From Ga0077536 sp035325705 (GTDB lineage Bacteria; Pseudomonadota; Gammaproteobacteria; Ga0077536): a stretch of 64,000 nucleotides of DNA. Both the position numbers and the translations under genes were made by a program. The notes under the pieces were generated by a model, which was given only the letters and a program-made list of their open reading frames with translations, did not search any database and was not told the origin of the DNA. The number at the start of each line of letters is the position of its first letter. Positions within the stretch are counted from its first letter, which is position 1. This document shows, piece after piece, positions 43,636 through 52,846 of this stretch. The stretch covers positions 48,045-112,044 of the forward strand of contig DAOKZI010000015.1 of assembly GCA_035325705.1 (NCBI GenBank), in the 5' to 3' direction.

Positions 43636-43733
43636 GATCCCGGGTTCCGCTACGCTGCACCCGGGCTACGGCGCGCTCGCGGGACGCGGCTTTTCGTAGC
43701 CCGGGTGGAGCGCGCAGCGCGCAACCCGGGATC
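43636..43733. repeat. REP-like inverted pair
   Basis: GATCCCGGGTTCCGC...CCCGGGCTAC (43636-43669) and GTAGCCCGGGTGGAGC...CCCGGGATC (43696-43733) face each other between the convergent CZB and kinase genes, where they could serve as a bidirectional terminator. Confidence 0.87.
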
Positions 43734-43766
43734 TTCGATTGGCCTCAGGCGCGTGGGGATCCCGGG

Positions 43767-45047
43767 CTAGCGCCGCAGCGCGCTCGCGAGCTCCCGGGTG
43801 GTCTGGCGCAGGCGTTCGATGAGGACGTTCTGGAAGGCCTTGCCGAGGCGTAGCTGGCAGGGCAGCGAGGCCCAGTCCTTGTAGTCGCGATCGATCTTCA
43901 CGACGGTCGTCTCGCGATTCGCCGTGACGGTCGCGCTGCGGCCGCCGTCGGCGAGGTATTCCATCTCACCGAAGCAGTCGCCGGGATCGAGATCGCGGAT
44001 CCGCACGCCGTTGATCGACACCGCGACCGCGCCGTCGGCGATCACGTAGAACGCGCGCTCCTTGTCGCCTTCCGAAAAGATCGCCTGACCCGTGTCGTGA
44101 CGACGCCAAGTCGACACCTTGGCGATTTCCTTCAGCTCTTTCTCGCCGAACTCGCGGAAGAAGCCGAGCTCGGCGAGCTTGCCGATCTTCTGCTCGTCGG
44201 TCAGCACCAGCGGCAGCTTGCGCGCATCGCCGAGCAGGCCGTCGAGATCGGCGACGAGCTCGGCGCCGGTCTTGTAGCGGCGCTTGACGTCCTTCTCGAG
44301 CAGCTTGCGCACGATCGGCCATAGCTGCTCCGGCAGATCCGGCCGCACCTGCGTCAGCGGCACCGGATCCTCGTGGCAGACTTTCTGGATGAGGCCGGTC
44401 AAGCCCTTCGCGGCGAACGGCGGCGAGCCGGTCAGCATTTCGTAGAACACGGAGCCGAGCGAGAAGAGATCCGACTGCGGCGTGATTTCGGCGTCGCGCG
44501 CCTGCTCCGGCGACATGTACAGCGGCGAGCCGAACCAGCCGACGATCTGAGTCTGATCCGCGCCCATGCGGCGCGCGATGCCGAAGTCGCCGAGCTTCGC
44601 GACGCCTTCCTTCGTCAGCATGATGTTGGCGGGCTTGATGTCGCGGTGGAGCACGCCGTTGCGATGCGCATAGTCGAGCGCGTCCGCCGCCTGGCGGATG
44701 ATGCGGATCACCGTCGGCACCGGCAGCAGGGATTCCTTGCGGCAGTAGTTGCGCAGGGTATCGCCGCCGTCGATGAACTCCATCACCATGTACGGCTGGC
44801 CGTTGTCCTCGCCCGCCTCGTAGACCTTCAGCACGTTCTGATGATCGAGCCGGCCGGCCGAGCGCGCCTCGTTGATGAACAGGCGCCGCGCGACGCCTTC
44901 ATTGTCGGCGTCCGCGTTCGTCGCGAGCTTGATCGCGACGGGCCGATCGACGTAAGGATCGTGGGCGCGGTAGACGACGCCCATCGCACCGCGCCCGAGC
45001 ACGTCGATGACGTCGTACTTGCCGATCTTGGCCGGATGTTCGCTCAT
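43767..45047 (-). CDS. Ser/Thr protein kinase with C-terminal cyclic-nucleotide-binding domain
   Basis: A 426-aa cytoplasmic Hanks-type kinase. Complete kinase motifs: GRGAMGVVYRAH (18-29), catalytic Lys40 in VAIKLA, HRDIKPANIM, GDFGIARRMG and SPEQARD. After about residue 300 comes a cNMP-binding domain (FYVIADGAVAVSINGVRI; phosphate-binding cassette GDCFGEMEYLADGGRSATV with the conserved Glu and Arg). No transmembrane segment is seen. This suggests kinase activity gated by a cyclic nucleotide. The ATG overlaps the stop of the upstream PilZ-DUF1631 gene (ATGA), so the two proteins are probably made together. Confidence 0.9.
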   Translation of the reverse strand: MSEHPAKIGKYDVIDVLGRGAMGVVYRAHDPYVDRPVAIKLATNADADNEGVARRLFINEARSAGRLDHQNVLKVYEAGEDNGQPYMVMEFIDGGDTLRNYCRKESLLPVPTVIRIIRQAADALDYAHRNGVLHRDIKPANIMLTKEGVAKLGDFGIARRMGADQTQIVGWFGSPLYMSPEQARDAEITPQSDLFSLGSVFYEMLTGSPPFAAKGLTGLIQKVCHEDPVPLTQVRPDLPEQLWPIVRKLLEKDVKRRYKTGAELVADLDGLLGDARKLPLVLTDEQKIGKLAELGFFREFGEKELKEIAKVSTWRRHDTGQAIFSEGDKERAFYVIADGAVAVSINGVRIRDLDPGDCFGEMEYLADGGRSATVTANRETTVVKIDRDYKDWASLPCQLRLGKAFQNVLIERLRQTTRELASALRR

Positions 45048-48000
45048 GCTTCCGCCGTGAGGACGAGACGCGTCGCCCGCGTCTGGTCGTGGATGAAGTC
45101 GATGCCGAGCTCCTTGGCCAGCTCGCCGATCCCGTCGCCCGCCTGCCGCGCGATCGTGAGCTTGCCCATGAAGTGGAGCAGCTCGTTCATCGATTTCGCC
45201 ATCGCGAAGTCTTTCTGGTTCTGGCGCGCGTCGGTAACGAACTCCTGCTGTATCGAGACGTAGTCGACCGCGAGCTCCTTCAGATATTCGTAGTTGGTGC
45301 GGGCTCCGCCGAACTCGCCGAGGATGAACTGGCAGCCGAACTCGCGCAGCGTATTGACCAGATCGGCCATCTCGGCGAGCTTGGCGACGGCTTCCTTGTC
45401 GGCCACCTCGAAGCACACTTTCGACGGCGGCACGGCGGTTTGCATCAGCTCGGCGATGATCGTGTTGGCGAGGCTCTCGCTGTCGAGCGCCGCGCGCGAC
45501 AGCGGCACGATGAAGGCGCTGAAACGCTCGACGTCTTCTTCGTTGCGCGCCATCCACGCCAGCGTGTGCTTCAGCGCCCACAGATCGACGTCGTAGGCGC
45601 GCTCGGACGTCGCCGCGGCGCGGCTGAAGAGCGTCGGCGGCACGAGCTTGCCGTTGCGATCCTCGGCGCTGACCACGACGTAGGCCGCCGGCTGGCTCGC
45701 GCTCGACAGCGCGCGCACCTCCTGGTACAGCAAGGCCAGCCGATCGCGTTCGACCGCCTTCGACACGTAGGCCGCCATCTGCTCGAGCTGCTTGCGATGG
45801 CGGTTGTCGCTGCCGGCGATGAAGATCGGCTTCTCGGGCATGCCGCGCGCCGTGTTGCAGGCCTCGGCGACGGCGTTCAATAAATCTTCGGCCTTGGTCA
45901 GATTGTCTTCGACCGCGAGCAGGCCGGCCGCCGACTTCAAGGCCATGACGTCGCCTTCCTGCAGCGACTCGATGAGGTTCAAGGTCGCGCAAAGCTCCTG
46001 CACTTCCTTGTACGCCGCCTGCAGCCCGCCGCGCTCCCAGTACACCGCGATTTCGCTGCCGCCGAGGCGGCCGAGCAGCACGGGCTTCTTGCCGTAGCGG
46101 GCCTGCAGTGCCTCGGCGACGCGCTTCAGTACGTCGTCGCCGGCCTCCACGCCGTGGCGATCGTTGATGGCCTTCAGATTCTCGAGCGCGAGCTGGCACA
46201 GCACCGCGCCGGCCTCGGGCTTGCCGGCGGCAGGCAGCCTGTCGTCGACGGCGTGCAGGAAGGACTTGCGATTGAGCAACCCGGTCAGCGCGTCGTGATT
46301 CGCGTGCTCGGCGACTTCGCCGTGCAGCTTGTTCACGACCCCGAATAGGGCGCGATCGACGGCCGCCGCGCCGTCGTCGGGCAGCGGCTTCAGCAGCCCG
46401 CGGCGCAGGTACATCGCGACCTGCTGGAGCGTCAGCGTCGAAGACTTCATGCCGCGCTGATCGACGAACACGAACGGATTGTAGTCGTCGCCGATCCACG
46501 CCAGCGTGACCAGCGTCGCCTGCCGCGTGTTCGCGTTCATGATGAGCTTGTCGCCGACGTTCAGCGCCTTCGAGCGGTTCAGCCAGCGGTTCCATTCCGG
46601 CGGCAGCTCCTGCTGGGAGGCCGTCGTTTCACCGGGCTTCAGGCCCGATTTTTCGCGCCGCTCGCGCAGCACGATCTGCTGCTCGTTGAGGCCCGCGACG
46701 ACCTGCTGCACGTTGCCCTCGTAGCGGCGGCGCTGATCGCGCAGGATTTCGTCGAGCTCGCTGATGATCGGATGCAGCAGCTCGTGATCGCCGTCGAATT
46801 CGCGGTTGATGCTGTCGATCAGGCCGCGCACGCGTGTGATGTACTGCTGCGCCTCCTGTCCCTGTTCCTGGCGCAGCAGCGACACGCGGTTCAACAACTG
46901 GCGCAGCGGGTGCTGGGTCGAGGAGAAGAACTCCTGGTCCATCAGCGCGCCCTTGTGCACCGACGGCTGCAGGCGTTTGAGCTGCGCCTTCGCGAAATCC
47001 GCGAGCATCGAATCCTGCAGCAGTGCCTGGAACAGGCTGACGATGACCTCGATCGCGTCGCTCTCGGCCTGACCGATCGCGTGATCCGCGAGCCCGTCGG
47101 CCGCGAGCGCGGCCTCGACGCGCTGCTTGATGAACTCGGCGTCGAAGAGCTCGGGCTCGGCGTCGTCGAGCAGCGCGTGCTGCAGCGGGGTGAGGCCGTG
47201 GGCGAGCTGCACGCCGCTGTAGTAGTGCCCGCCGGCGGGCAGCGCCGGCGCCGCGTATTGCGGAGCGAGCTGACGGCGCAGCGCGAGCTGCGTCTGCGCC
47301 GTGTGGTAGGCCTGCTCGAAGCTCGGCAGCACGGCGACCGAGGGACCGTAGCCGAAACCGCTGAACGTCGCTTCGCCCGCGATCCCGCCGTGGCCGCCGA
47401 TCCCGTGCAGGCCGGGCACGCCGAGCACGCCGTCGCCGGCGACGAGCGGCGGCAGCGCCGGCATCGCAGCGGCGACGCTGCCCGCCGGCATCGGCGGGAC
47501 CCCCGGCGGCAGCGGGCCGTGCGTGCCCTGCGGATGAGCGCCCGGCATGGCGGGTGCCGCCCCGCTCACGCCGCCCGGATACGCGCCCGGCGGCGGCCCG
47601 CTCGGCAGAGGCGGGGCGCCCGGTGCGAGCGGCGGCGCGGCGCGCAGCCCGGAGGCGACGCGCTCGTACGGGCCCGGCGGGGATGCGGGCAGCGGACCGG
47701 CAGGATTGATCGGGCTCAGGGTATCGCCAAGAGGCGGGTGCTGACTGCGCTCCAGCGGCGGCACCGGCGGATTGGTCTTGCGCCCCGCGCCGAGCGGCTT
47801 GAAGCTCGCCCGCTCCTGTTCGAGCACGGGCATGATCCCGTTGTCGATGAGGAGCTGATTGACGGCGGCGTAGAGCCTGCCGAGATGCGGCTCGAGCACG
47901 CGCCGCAGCGTCTTGTACGCGAGATCGCTGCTCGCCTTGTTCGCCAGCAGGCCTTTCATCGACTCCGCATAGGCGTTGCAGAGGACGGCCGGCCCGACCG

Positions 48001-48820
48001 GGTTGTTGCTGTCGTCCATCACGCGGCGCGCGAGCAGGCCGAGGCGGCGCGACAGCGCGTGCAGCGGCTCCTTGAAGCGGCTTTCGAGCTCCGACACGGC
48101 TTCGGAAACCGACAGGAATTCCTCGAACTCGTCCTTGTCGACGAGCGAGAGATTGGACAGCGAAGTGACTTCGGCGGGCGTCGCGCGATCGGCGAGCGGG
48201 TTGCCGAGTATGGCGGCGGCGCGCGCCAGGATCTCGGGCACCTGCTTGCGCACTTTATCCGCGCGGCGGCGCAGGGCCGACTGCGCATCGGTGAACAGCG
48301 TCGAGTCGCGATTGGTCTTGGCGTCGCGCGCGGCGGCGAAGAAGGCATCGCCGAGCTGGCGGACGAACTCGTCCGTCATCAACTGCGCGGTCGAGCCGAC
48401 CAGCGCCGAGAGGCGCGGCAGGATGCGGCCGAACTCCGGCGCGAAGCGCTTCTGCGTCTCCGACATCGATTCGGTCGGCGACGGCGGCGCATTGAGCGTG
48501 GCTAGCCCCTGCAGCATCCCGATCGTCTTCGGATCGGGATCGTGGAAAGCGACCCCGATGCCGGTCGCGATCACGCGGCAGACGAGCAGTTTGAGCTGGA
48601 GATCCTTGCGTTCACCACCGACGACGAGGGCGAAATACAGCGTCGCCTTGTCGTGCATGTTGATGAAGCGGAGCTGGCGCTCGTCGGTCTGGATGAACAT
48701 GCCGGCGACGCAAAAGTCCTTGACGGTGCACGCGATCGGCGGCCGGCCGCTGACCGAGATCAGCGCTTCCAGACTCATCGGGATACGCGCGTAGCGCCGT
48801 CGCTCCTGCCCCTGGGCCAT
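45044..48820 (-). CDS. PilZ-DUF1631 protein with degenerate GGDEF and EAL domains
   Basis: A 1258-aa multidomain protein. An N-terminal PilZ-like domain (ERRRYARIPMSLEALISV; FCVAGMFIQ) is followed by a DUF1631 region. A Pro/Gly/Ala-rich linker lies at about residues 353-473, and more DUF1631 sequence follows to about 830. The GGDEF domain (about 840-990) has the motif replaced by GGSEI, and the EAL-like domain (about 1027-1250) lacks the catalytic signatures (YQEVRA in place of E-x-L-x-R, and LGEFG where DDFG is expected). It is thus probably a c-di-GMP effector or scaffold, not an enzyme. The MAQGQERRRY start at 48820 was chosen because the PilZ domain begins there; upstream in-frame ATGs give an unlikely extension. 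Confidence 0.82.
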   Translation of the reverse strand: MAQGQERRRYARIPMSLEALISVSGRPPIACTVKDFCVAGMFIQTDERQLRFINMHDKATLYFALVVGGERKDLQLKLLVCRVIATGIGVAFHDPDPKTIGMLQGLATLNAPPSPTESMSETQKRFAPEFGRILPRLSALVGSTAQLMTDEFVRQLGDAFFAAARDAKTNRDSTLFTDAQSALRRRADKVRKQVPEILARAAAILGNPLADRATPAEVTSLSNLSLVDKDEFEEFLSVSEAVSELESRFKEPLHALSRRLGLLARRVMDDSNNPVGPAVLCNAYAESMKGLLANKASSDLAYKTLRRVLEPHLGRLYAAVNQLLIDNGIMPVLEQERASFKPLGAGRKTNPPVPPLERSQHPPLGDTLSPINPAGPLPASPPGPYERVASGLRAAPPLAPGAPPLPSGPPPGAYPGGVSGAAPAMPGAHPQGTHGPLPPGVPPMPAGSVAAAMPALPPLVAGDGVLGVPGLHGIGGHGGIAGEATFSGFGYGPSVAVLPSFEQAYHTAQTQLALRRQLAPQYAAPALPAGGHYYSGVQLAHGLTPLQHALLDDAEPELFDAEFIKQRVEAALAADGLADHAIGQAESDAIEVIVSLFQALLQDSMLADFAKAQLKRLQPSVHKGALMDQEFFSSTQHPLRQLLNRVSLLRQEQGQEAQQYITRVRGLIDSINREFDGDHELLHPIISELDEILRDQRRRYEGNVQQVVAGLNEQQIVLRERREKSGLKPGETTASQQELPPEWNRWLNRSKALNVGDKLIMNANTRQATLVTLAWIGDDYNPFVFVDQRGMKSSTLTLQQVAMYLRRGLLKPLPDDGAAAVDRALFGVVNKLHGEVAEHANHDALTGLLNRKSFLHAVDDRLPAAGKPEAGAVLCQLALENLKAINDRHGVEAGDDVLKRVAEALQARYGKKPVLLGRLGGSEIAVYWERGGLQAAYKEVQELCATLNLIESLQEGDVMALKSAAGLLAVEDNLTKAEDLLNAVAEACNTARGMPEKPIFIAGSDNRHRKQLEQMAAYVSKAVERDRLALLYQEVRALSSASQPAAYVVVSAEDRNGKLVPPTLFSRAAATSERAYDVDLWALKHTLAWMARNEEDVERFSAFIVPLSRAALDSESLANTIIAELMQTAVPPSKVCFEVADKEAVAKLAEMADLVNTLREFGCQFILGEFGGARTNYEYLKELAVDYVSIQQEFVTDARQNQKDFAMAKSMNELLHFMGKLTIARQAGDGIGELAKELGIDFIHDQTRATRLVLTAEA

Positions 48821-49076
48821 GCTCGAATGTGTTCCGTTTGCTACCGTCGGCTCGTGCCGGTGGACATCGTGTTCCGGGGCGGCCGGCGGTCTACAGGCCA
48901 GGCCCGGCACATTGTAAGGCATTGTAACATCGAAGCGTCGCCGCGCCGGCTCTCGGCGGCGGCCGCTCGACCCGGCCGCGCAGCCTCGCGGCCCGCAGCG
49001 TGAGGAGCTATGCGACAATGCCCGGCCTCATCCACTCCAGCAAGGACATCGGCCTCGCGTCGCTTCGACTTGAACC

Positions 49077-50750
49077 ATGGACACGCCCCCGGCCCGCAGC
49101 AACTTCATCCGCGACATCATCGACGCCGACCTCGCCAGCGGTCGCCACAGCCGCGTGGCCACCCGCTTCCCGCCGGAACCGAACGGCTATCTGCACATCG
49201 GCCACGCCAAGTCGATCTGCCTGAACTTCGGCATCGCCCGCGATTACGGCGGGATCTGCAATCTCCGCTTCGATGACACCAATCCGGAGAAGGAGAGCGA
49301 GGAATTCGAGCAGGCCATCGCCGACGACGTGCACTGGCTCGGCTTCGACTGGGACGAGCGCTATTACCACGCGTCCGATTATTTCGAGCAGCTCCACGAC
49401 TACGCGGTGCTGCTGATCCGTGCCGGCAAGGCCTATGTCGACAGCCTGTCGGCGGAGGAGATCCGCCGGTATCGCGGCACGCTGACCGAGCCCGGCCGCG
49501 ACAGCCCCTACCGCACGCGCACGGTCGAGGAGAACCTCGAGCTGTTCGCACGCATGCGCGCCGGCGAGTTCGAGGACGGCGCCCACGTGCTGCGCGCGAA
49601 GATCGACATGGCCTCGCCGAACATCAATCTGCGGGATCCGACGCTCTACCGCATCCGCAAGACGGCGCATCACCGCACGGGTGCCCAGTGGTACATCTAT
49701 CCGATGTATGACTACACCCATGCGCTCTCCGATGCGCTGGAGCACATCACGCACTCGCTGTGCACGCTCGAGTTCGAGGATCATCGCCCGCTTTACGACT
49801 GGGTGCTCGAGCAGCTACCGGTCCCCTCGCGTCCGCGGCAGTACGAGTTCGCGCGCCTCGAGATCAACTACACGATCACGAGCAAGCGCAAGCTGCACGC
49901 GCTGGTGCAGGAGGGCCTCGTGTCCGGCTGGGACGATCCGCGCCTGCCGACGCTGAAGGGGCTGCGCCGGCGCGGCTATCCGCCGGCAGCGCTGCGCGAG
50001 TTCTGCGAGCGCGTCGGGGTCACGAAGAAGCAGACGATCATCGACGTCGGCATGCTCGAGAACTGCGTGCGCGAAGAGCTCGATCGCAGCGCGCCGCGCG
50101 TGATGGCGGTGCTCGATCCCGTGAAGCTCGTGATCGAAAACTATCCCAAAGACTTGGTCGAGGCGCTGACGGCGCAGAATCATCCGAAGGACGAGTCCTT
50201 CGGCACGCGCACGCTGCCGTTCTCGCGCGAGCTCTACATCGAGCGCGAAGACTTCATGGAAGACCCGCCGAAGAAGTTCTTCCGCCTGGGCCCGGGCCGC
50301 GAAGTGCGGCTGCGCTACGGCTATCTCGTGACCTGCACCGGCTTCGAGAAGAATGCAGCCGGCGAGATCGTCGAGATCCGCTGCACCTACGATCCCGCGA
50401 CCCGCGGCGGCAACGCACCGGATGGCCGCCAGGTCAAAGGCACGATCCACTGGGTGTCCGCCGCGCACGCCGTCGAGGCCGAGGTGAGACTCTACGACCG
50501 ACTCTTCGACGTCGAGGATCCGGCCGCGGCCGAGGACTTCCACGCGCATCTGAACCCGCGCTCCGTGAGCGTGATCGGCACCGCGAAGCTCGAGCCGATG
50601 CTCGCCGACGCCGCGCCCGAAGCACGTTTCCAGTTCGAGCGCCTCGGCTACTTCTGCGCCGACCGCCGCGACCACCGCCCCGGCCGCCCGGTGTACAACC
50701 GCAGCGTCACGCTGAAGGATACGTGGGCGAAGATGGCGGAGCGGAAATGA
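49077..50750 (+). CDS. glnS: Glutaminyl-tRNA synthetase
   Basis: A 557-aa class I aminoacyl-tRNA synthetase charging tRNA-Gln. Motifs: PPEPNGYLHIGHAKS (HIGH, about residues 31-45), RFDDTNPEKE, YDYTHALSDALEHITHSL, and the KMSKS-type loop TITSKRKL. The C-terminal anticodon-binding beta-barrels are present (DFMEDPPKKFFRL...). The length is close to E. coli GlnS (554 aa). Divergent from the PilZ-DUF1631 gene across 256 bp; a GACAAT at 49012-49017 may be a -10 element. Confidence 0.96.
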   Translation: MDTPPARSNFIRDIIDADLASGRHSRVATRFPPEPNGYLHIGHAKSICLNFGIARDYGGICNLRFDDTNPEKESEEFEQAIADDVHWLGFDWDERYYHASDYFEQLHDYAVLLIRAGKAYVDSLSAEEIRRYRGTLTEPGRDSPYRTRTVEENLELFARMRAGEFEDGAHVLRAKIDMASPNINLRDPTLYRIRKTAHHRTGAQWYIYPMYDYTHALSDALEHITHSLCTLEFEDHRPLYDWVLEQLPVPSRPRQYEFARLEINYTITSKRKLHALVQEGLVSGWDDPRLPTLKGLRRRGYPPAALREFCERVGVTKKQTIIDVGMLENCVREELDRSAPRVMAVLDPVKLVIENYPKDLVEALTAQNHPKDESFGTRTLPFSRELYIEREDFMEDPPKKFFRLGPGREVRLRYGYLVTCTGFEKNAAGEIVEIRCTYDPATRGGNAPDGRQVKGTIHWVSAAHAVEAEVRLYDRLFDVEDPAAAEDFHAHLNPRSVSVIGTAKLEPMLADAAPEARFQFERLGYFCADRRDHRPGRPVYNRSVTLKDTWAKMAERK

Positions 50751-50789
50751 TTCATCCCGCGCGGGTACAATCAGCGTGCTTGTACCGAC

Positions 50790-50864
50790 CTCGCCATAGT
50801 TCAACGGATAGAATGGGCCCCTCCTAAGGGCCAGATGCAGGTTCGATTCCTGCTGGCGAGGCCA
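50790..50864 (+). tRNA. tRNA-Arg (anticodon CCT)
   Basis: A 75-nt cloverleaf. Acceptor CTCGCCA pairs with TGGCGAG, the anticodon stem-loop is GGCCC-CTCCTAA-GGGCC with CCT at 50823-50825, and the T-arm is GCAGG-TTCGATT-CCTGC, with discriminator G and an encoded CCA. It closely resembles the E. coli tRNA-Arg(CCU). A TACAAT at 50766-50771 is a likely -10 element. The integrase gene follows 292 bp downstream, so the 3' half of this gene is the probable attachment site of the element. Confidence 0.94.
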
Positions 50865-50919
50865 ACCGCCCGTATCAGACCGTCTCCGTCCGTCTCATCT
50901 CGCCTCCTAAAGTCGCGTT

Positions 50920-51156
50920 TTTTGGCCTAAAACTCTCCATTCTCGTATCTCAGCGTCTCGCGCCGTCGCTTGACAGCGCAGGCTTTCCGCGGCCAGAGTT
51001 GGTGCCAAGTTGACCCTGTGGGGCCAACTGGCGCAACGGCGATGAAATTGGGGCGTGCCGCGGAAATTTCGCGAGAATGTCGCGAATTCGTCGTTAGGAA
51101 CCAAACCTGCATCGTCGTTGATCAGCGCACTTTTGGCCTAGGGGAGTTGGCACCAA
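50920..51156. promoter_or_regulatory. Repeated motifs upstream of the integrase (possible arm sites)
   Basis: TTTTGGCCTA occurs as a direct repeat at 50920-50929 and 51131-51140. TTGGTGCCAA (50999-51008) recurs inverted as TTGGCACCAA (51147-51156), ending on the integrase start codon. Between 50997 and 51036 is an imperfect hairpin (AAGTTG...CCAACT). Paired short sites around the attachment region are what integrase arm-binding or excisionase sites look like; assignment is inference. Confidence 0.45.
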
Positions 51157-52340
51157 TGGCGCTCACAGCAAAGCAGATCGAAGCACTCAAACCCGAGTCG
51201 AAGCCCTACACGAAAGCGGACGGCCGAGGTCTCTCCATCGAGGTCGCGCCGACCGGCGGCAGATGGTGGCGCTTCAAATATCGCCACGGGGGGAAGCAGA
51301 AGCGGCTGAGCCTCGGCACGTACCCCGACATTGATCTGAAAACCGCGCGCGAGCGCCGCGAAGAAATGCGGCAGATGGTAGCGCGCGGCATCGATCCGCT
51401 GGCGCAGCGCAAGGCCGAGAAGGTCACCAAGGCCAACACGTTCGAAAGCGTGGCCCGTGCCTGGTTCGAGAAGAACCGCAATAAGTGGTCGGCACGCACG
51501 TGGGGCCTCGTCACCACGCGCGTCGAGAAGGACCTGATCGGCGAGCTGGGCGCGCGTCCGATCGCGGAGATCACCCGCAGCGAACTTCGCGACGTGCTCG
51601 AGCGCGTACAGGGCCGCGGCGCGTTGGAGACGGCGCACCGGCTGCGTCAGGACGCGGCATTGATCTTCCGCCACGCCGAGGCGCTAGAGCTCACCGATCG
51701 CAATCCCGCCGACGCGCTACGTGATGTCCTGCACGTGCGCACGACGAAGCACCATGCGGCCATCACCGACGAAAAGGAACTTGGCGCCCTACTCCGCGCG
51801 ATTCACGCGATGGACGGCGACGCCACGGTGCGCGCGGCGATGCGCATGCTGCCCTATGTGTTCGTCCGCCCCGGCGAGCTTCGCGCCGCCGGTTGGGCGG
51901 AATTCGACCTCGAGGCAGCCGAGTGGCGCATCCCGGTCGGCAGGATGAAGCAGCGCGTCGAACACATCGTGCCGCTCGCGCCGCAAGTGGTCGCCATCCT
52001 GCGCGAACAACAGGCGCTCACGAAGGGCAGCGATTACGTGTTCCCGTCGGTGCGCTCGAAGCGCCGGCCGCTGAGCGAGAACACGCTGAACGCATGCTTG
52101 CGACGGCTCGGCTACTCGAAGGACAAGGCGACCGCGCACGGCTTCCGATCGACGGCGACAACGCTGCTGAACGAGTCCGGCCTGTGGCACGTCGACGCCA
52201 TCGAAAGGCAGCTGGCGCACGCCGAAGGCAACAAGGTGCGCGCGGCGTACAACAAGGCCGCGCACCTCGCAGAGCGACGGAAGATGATGGTTTGGTACGC
52301 CGACCACCTGGACAAGTTGCGCGACGCCGATTTGGTGTAG
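51156..52340 (+). CDS. int: Tyrosine-type site-specific integrase, P4/DUF4102 family
   Basis: A 394-aa recombinase. The N-terminal Arm-binding DUF4102 domain (LTAKQIEALKPESKPYTKAD, then GRGLSIEVAPTGGRWWRFKY and LSLGTYPDIDLKTAR) precedes a SAM-like core domain. In the catalytic domain the tetrad is visible: Arg in RPGELRAAGW (near residue 243), H-x-x-R in AHGFRSTATTLLNE (near 328-331), a His in QLAHAEGNKVRAAYNKA, and Tyr near 365. This integrase class uses tRNA genes as targets, consistent with the adjacent tRNA-Arg. The ATG at 51156 was preferred to an upstream ATG whose added residues do not resemble the family. Confidence 0.93.
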   Translation: MALTAKQIEALKPESKPYTKADGRGLSIEVAPTGGRWWRFKYRHGGKQKRLSLGTYPDIDLKTARERREEMRQMVARGIDPLAQRKAEKVTKANTFESVARAWFEKNRNKWSARTWGLVTTRVEKDLIGELGARPIAEITRSELRDVLERVQGRGALETAHRLRQDAALIFRHAEALELTDRNPADALRDVLHVRTTKHHAAITDEKELGALLRAIHAMDGDATVRAAMRMLPYVFVRPGELRAAGWAEFDLEAAEWRIPVGRMKQRVEHIVPLAPQVVAILREQQALTKGSDYVFPSVRSKRRPLSENTLNACLRRLGYSKDKATAHGFRSTATTLLNESGLWHVDAIERQLAHAEGNKVRAAYNKAAHLAERRKMMVWYADHLDKLRDADLV

Positions 52341-52356
52341 CGGAAAGGGGGCAGTG

Positions 52357-52734
52357 ATGTCCGTGCGATGGGACCGTACTACAAACTTCGAACACTGGAA
52401 GCGAGCTGCAGCGGGCGAATTCACCCGCGAAGTGAAGCAGTTCCTCCGTCAAGTGGCTAGTAACATTCTCGAAGCGGAAGCGCAAACGACGGGCGACAGG
52501 CGAGACCACTACTTGCGGGCGGTCGGTATGGGCGGCAGGGAGCATGATGCGGAGTTCGCGAACGCGGTGAGCGAGTTCGATCAACTCGGCGACCTCGTCT
52601 ATCCGGACACATCCGCGCGTTCGCTCGTTCAGCATCTTGAATGGCGCGGAGTCGCCGGCAAAGACGAGGCGCCCGACCCGCTCAGAAAGCGGGCAGATCG
52701 GGTGCGGAAGAAGCGGAAGCCAAGCCCGCCATAA
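52357..52734 (+). CDS. Hypothetical element protein, 125 aa
   Basis: Begins ATG 17 bp after the integrase stop, behind AAAGGGGG; a GTG lies one codon earlier. The protein is hydrophilic (VRWDRTTNFEHWKRAAAGEF) and ends in a basic tail (KRADRVRKKRKPSPP), suggesting nucleic-acid contact. No family recognised. A perfect hairpin follows 4 bp after its stop codon. Confidence 0.6.
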   Translation: MSVRWDRTTNFEHWKRAAAGEFTREVKQFLRQVASNILEAEAQTTGDRRDHYLRAVGMGGREHDAEFANAVSEFDQLGDLVYPDTSARSLVQHLEWRGVAGKDEAPDPLRKRADRVRKKRKPSPP

Positions 52735-52738
52735 AAGC

Positions 52739-52770
52739 GCCGCCCGCAAAGTCTCGACATTGCGGGCGGC
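52739..52770 (+). terminator. Perfect 11-bp hairpin downstream of the 125-aa gene
   Basis: GCCGCCCGCAA (52739-52749) and TTGCGGGCGGC (52760-52770) flank a 10-nt loop. No T-run follows on the plus strand; on the minus strand the stem is followed by CGCTTTTAT. Probably a transcription end or transcript-stabilising structure. Confidence 0.55.
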
Positions 52771-52846
52771 ACGCATCGCGGCTCCTTTCTAAGCTTTAAG
52801 ACATCCGGCAACCGTCGGAGGCGCAAAGCTACGAAAGGAGCTGCAC

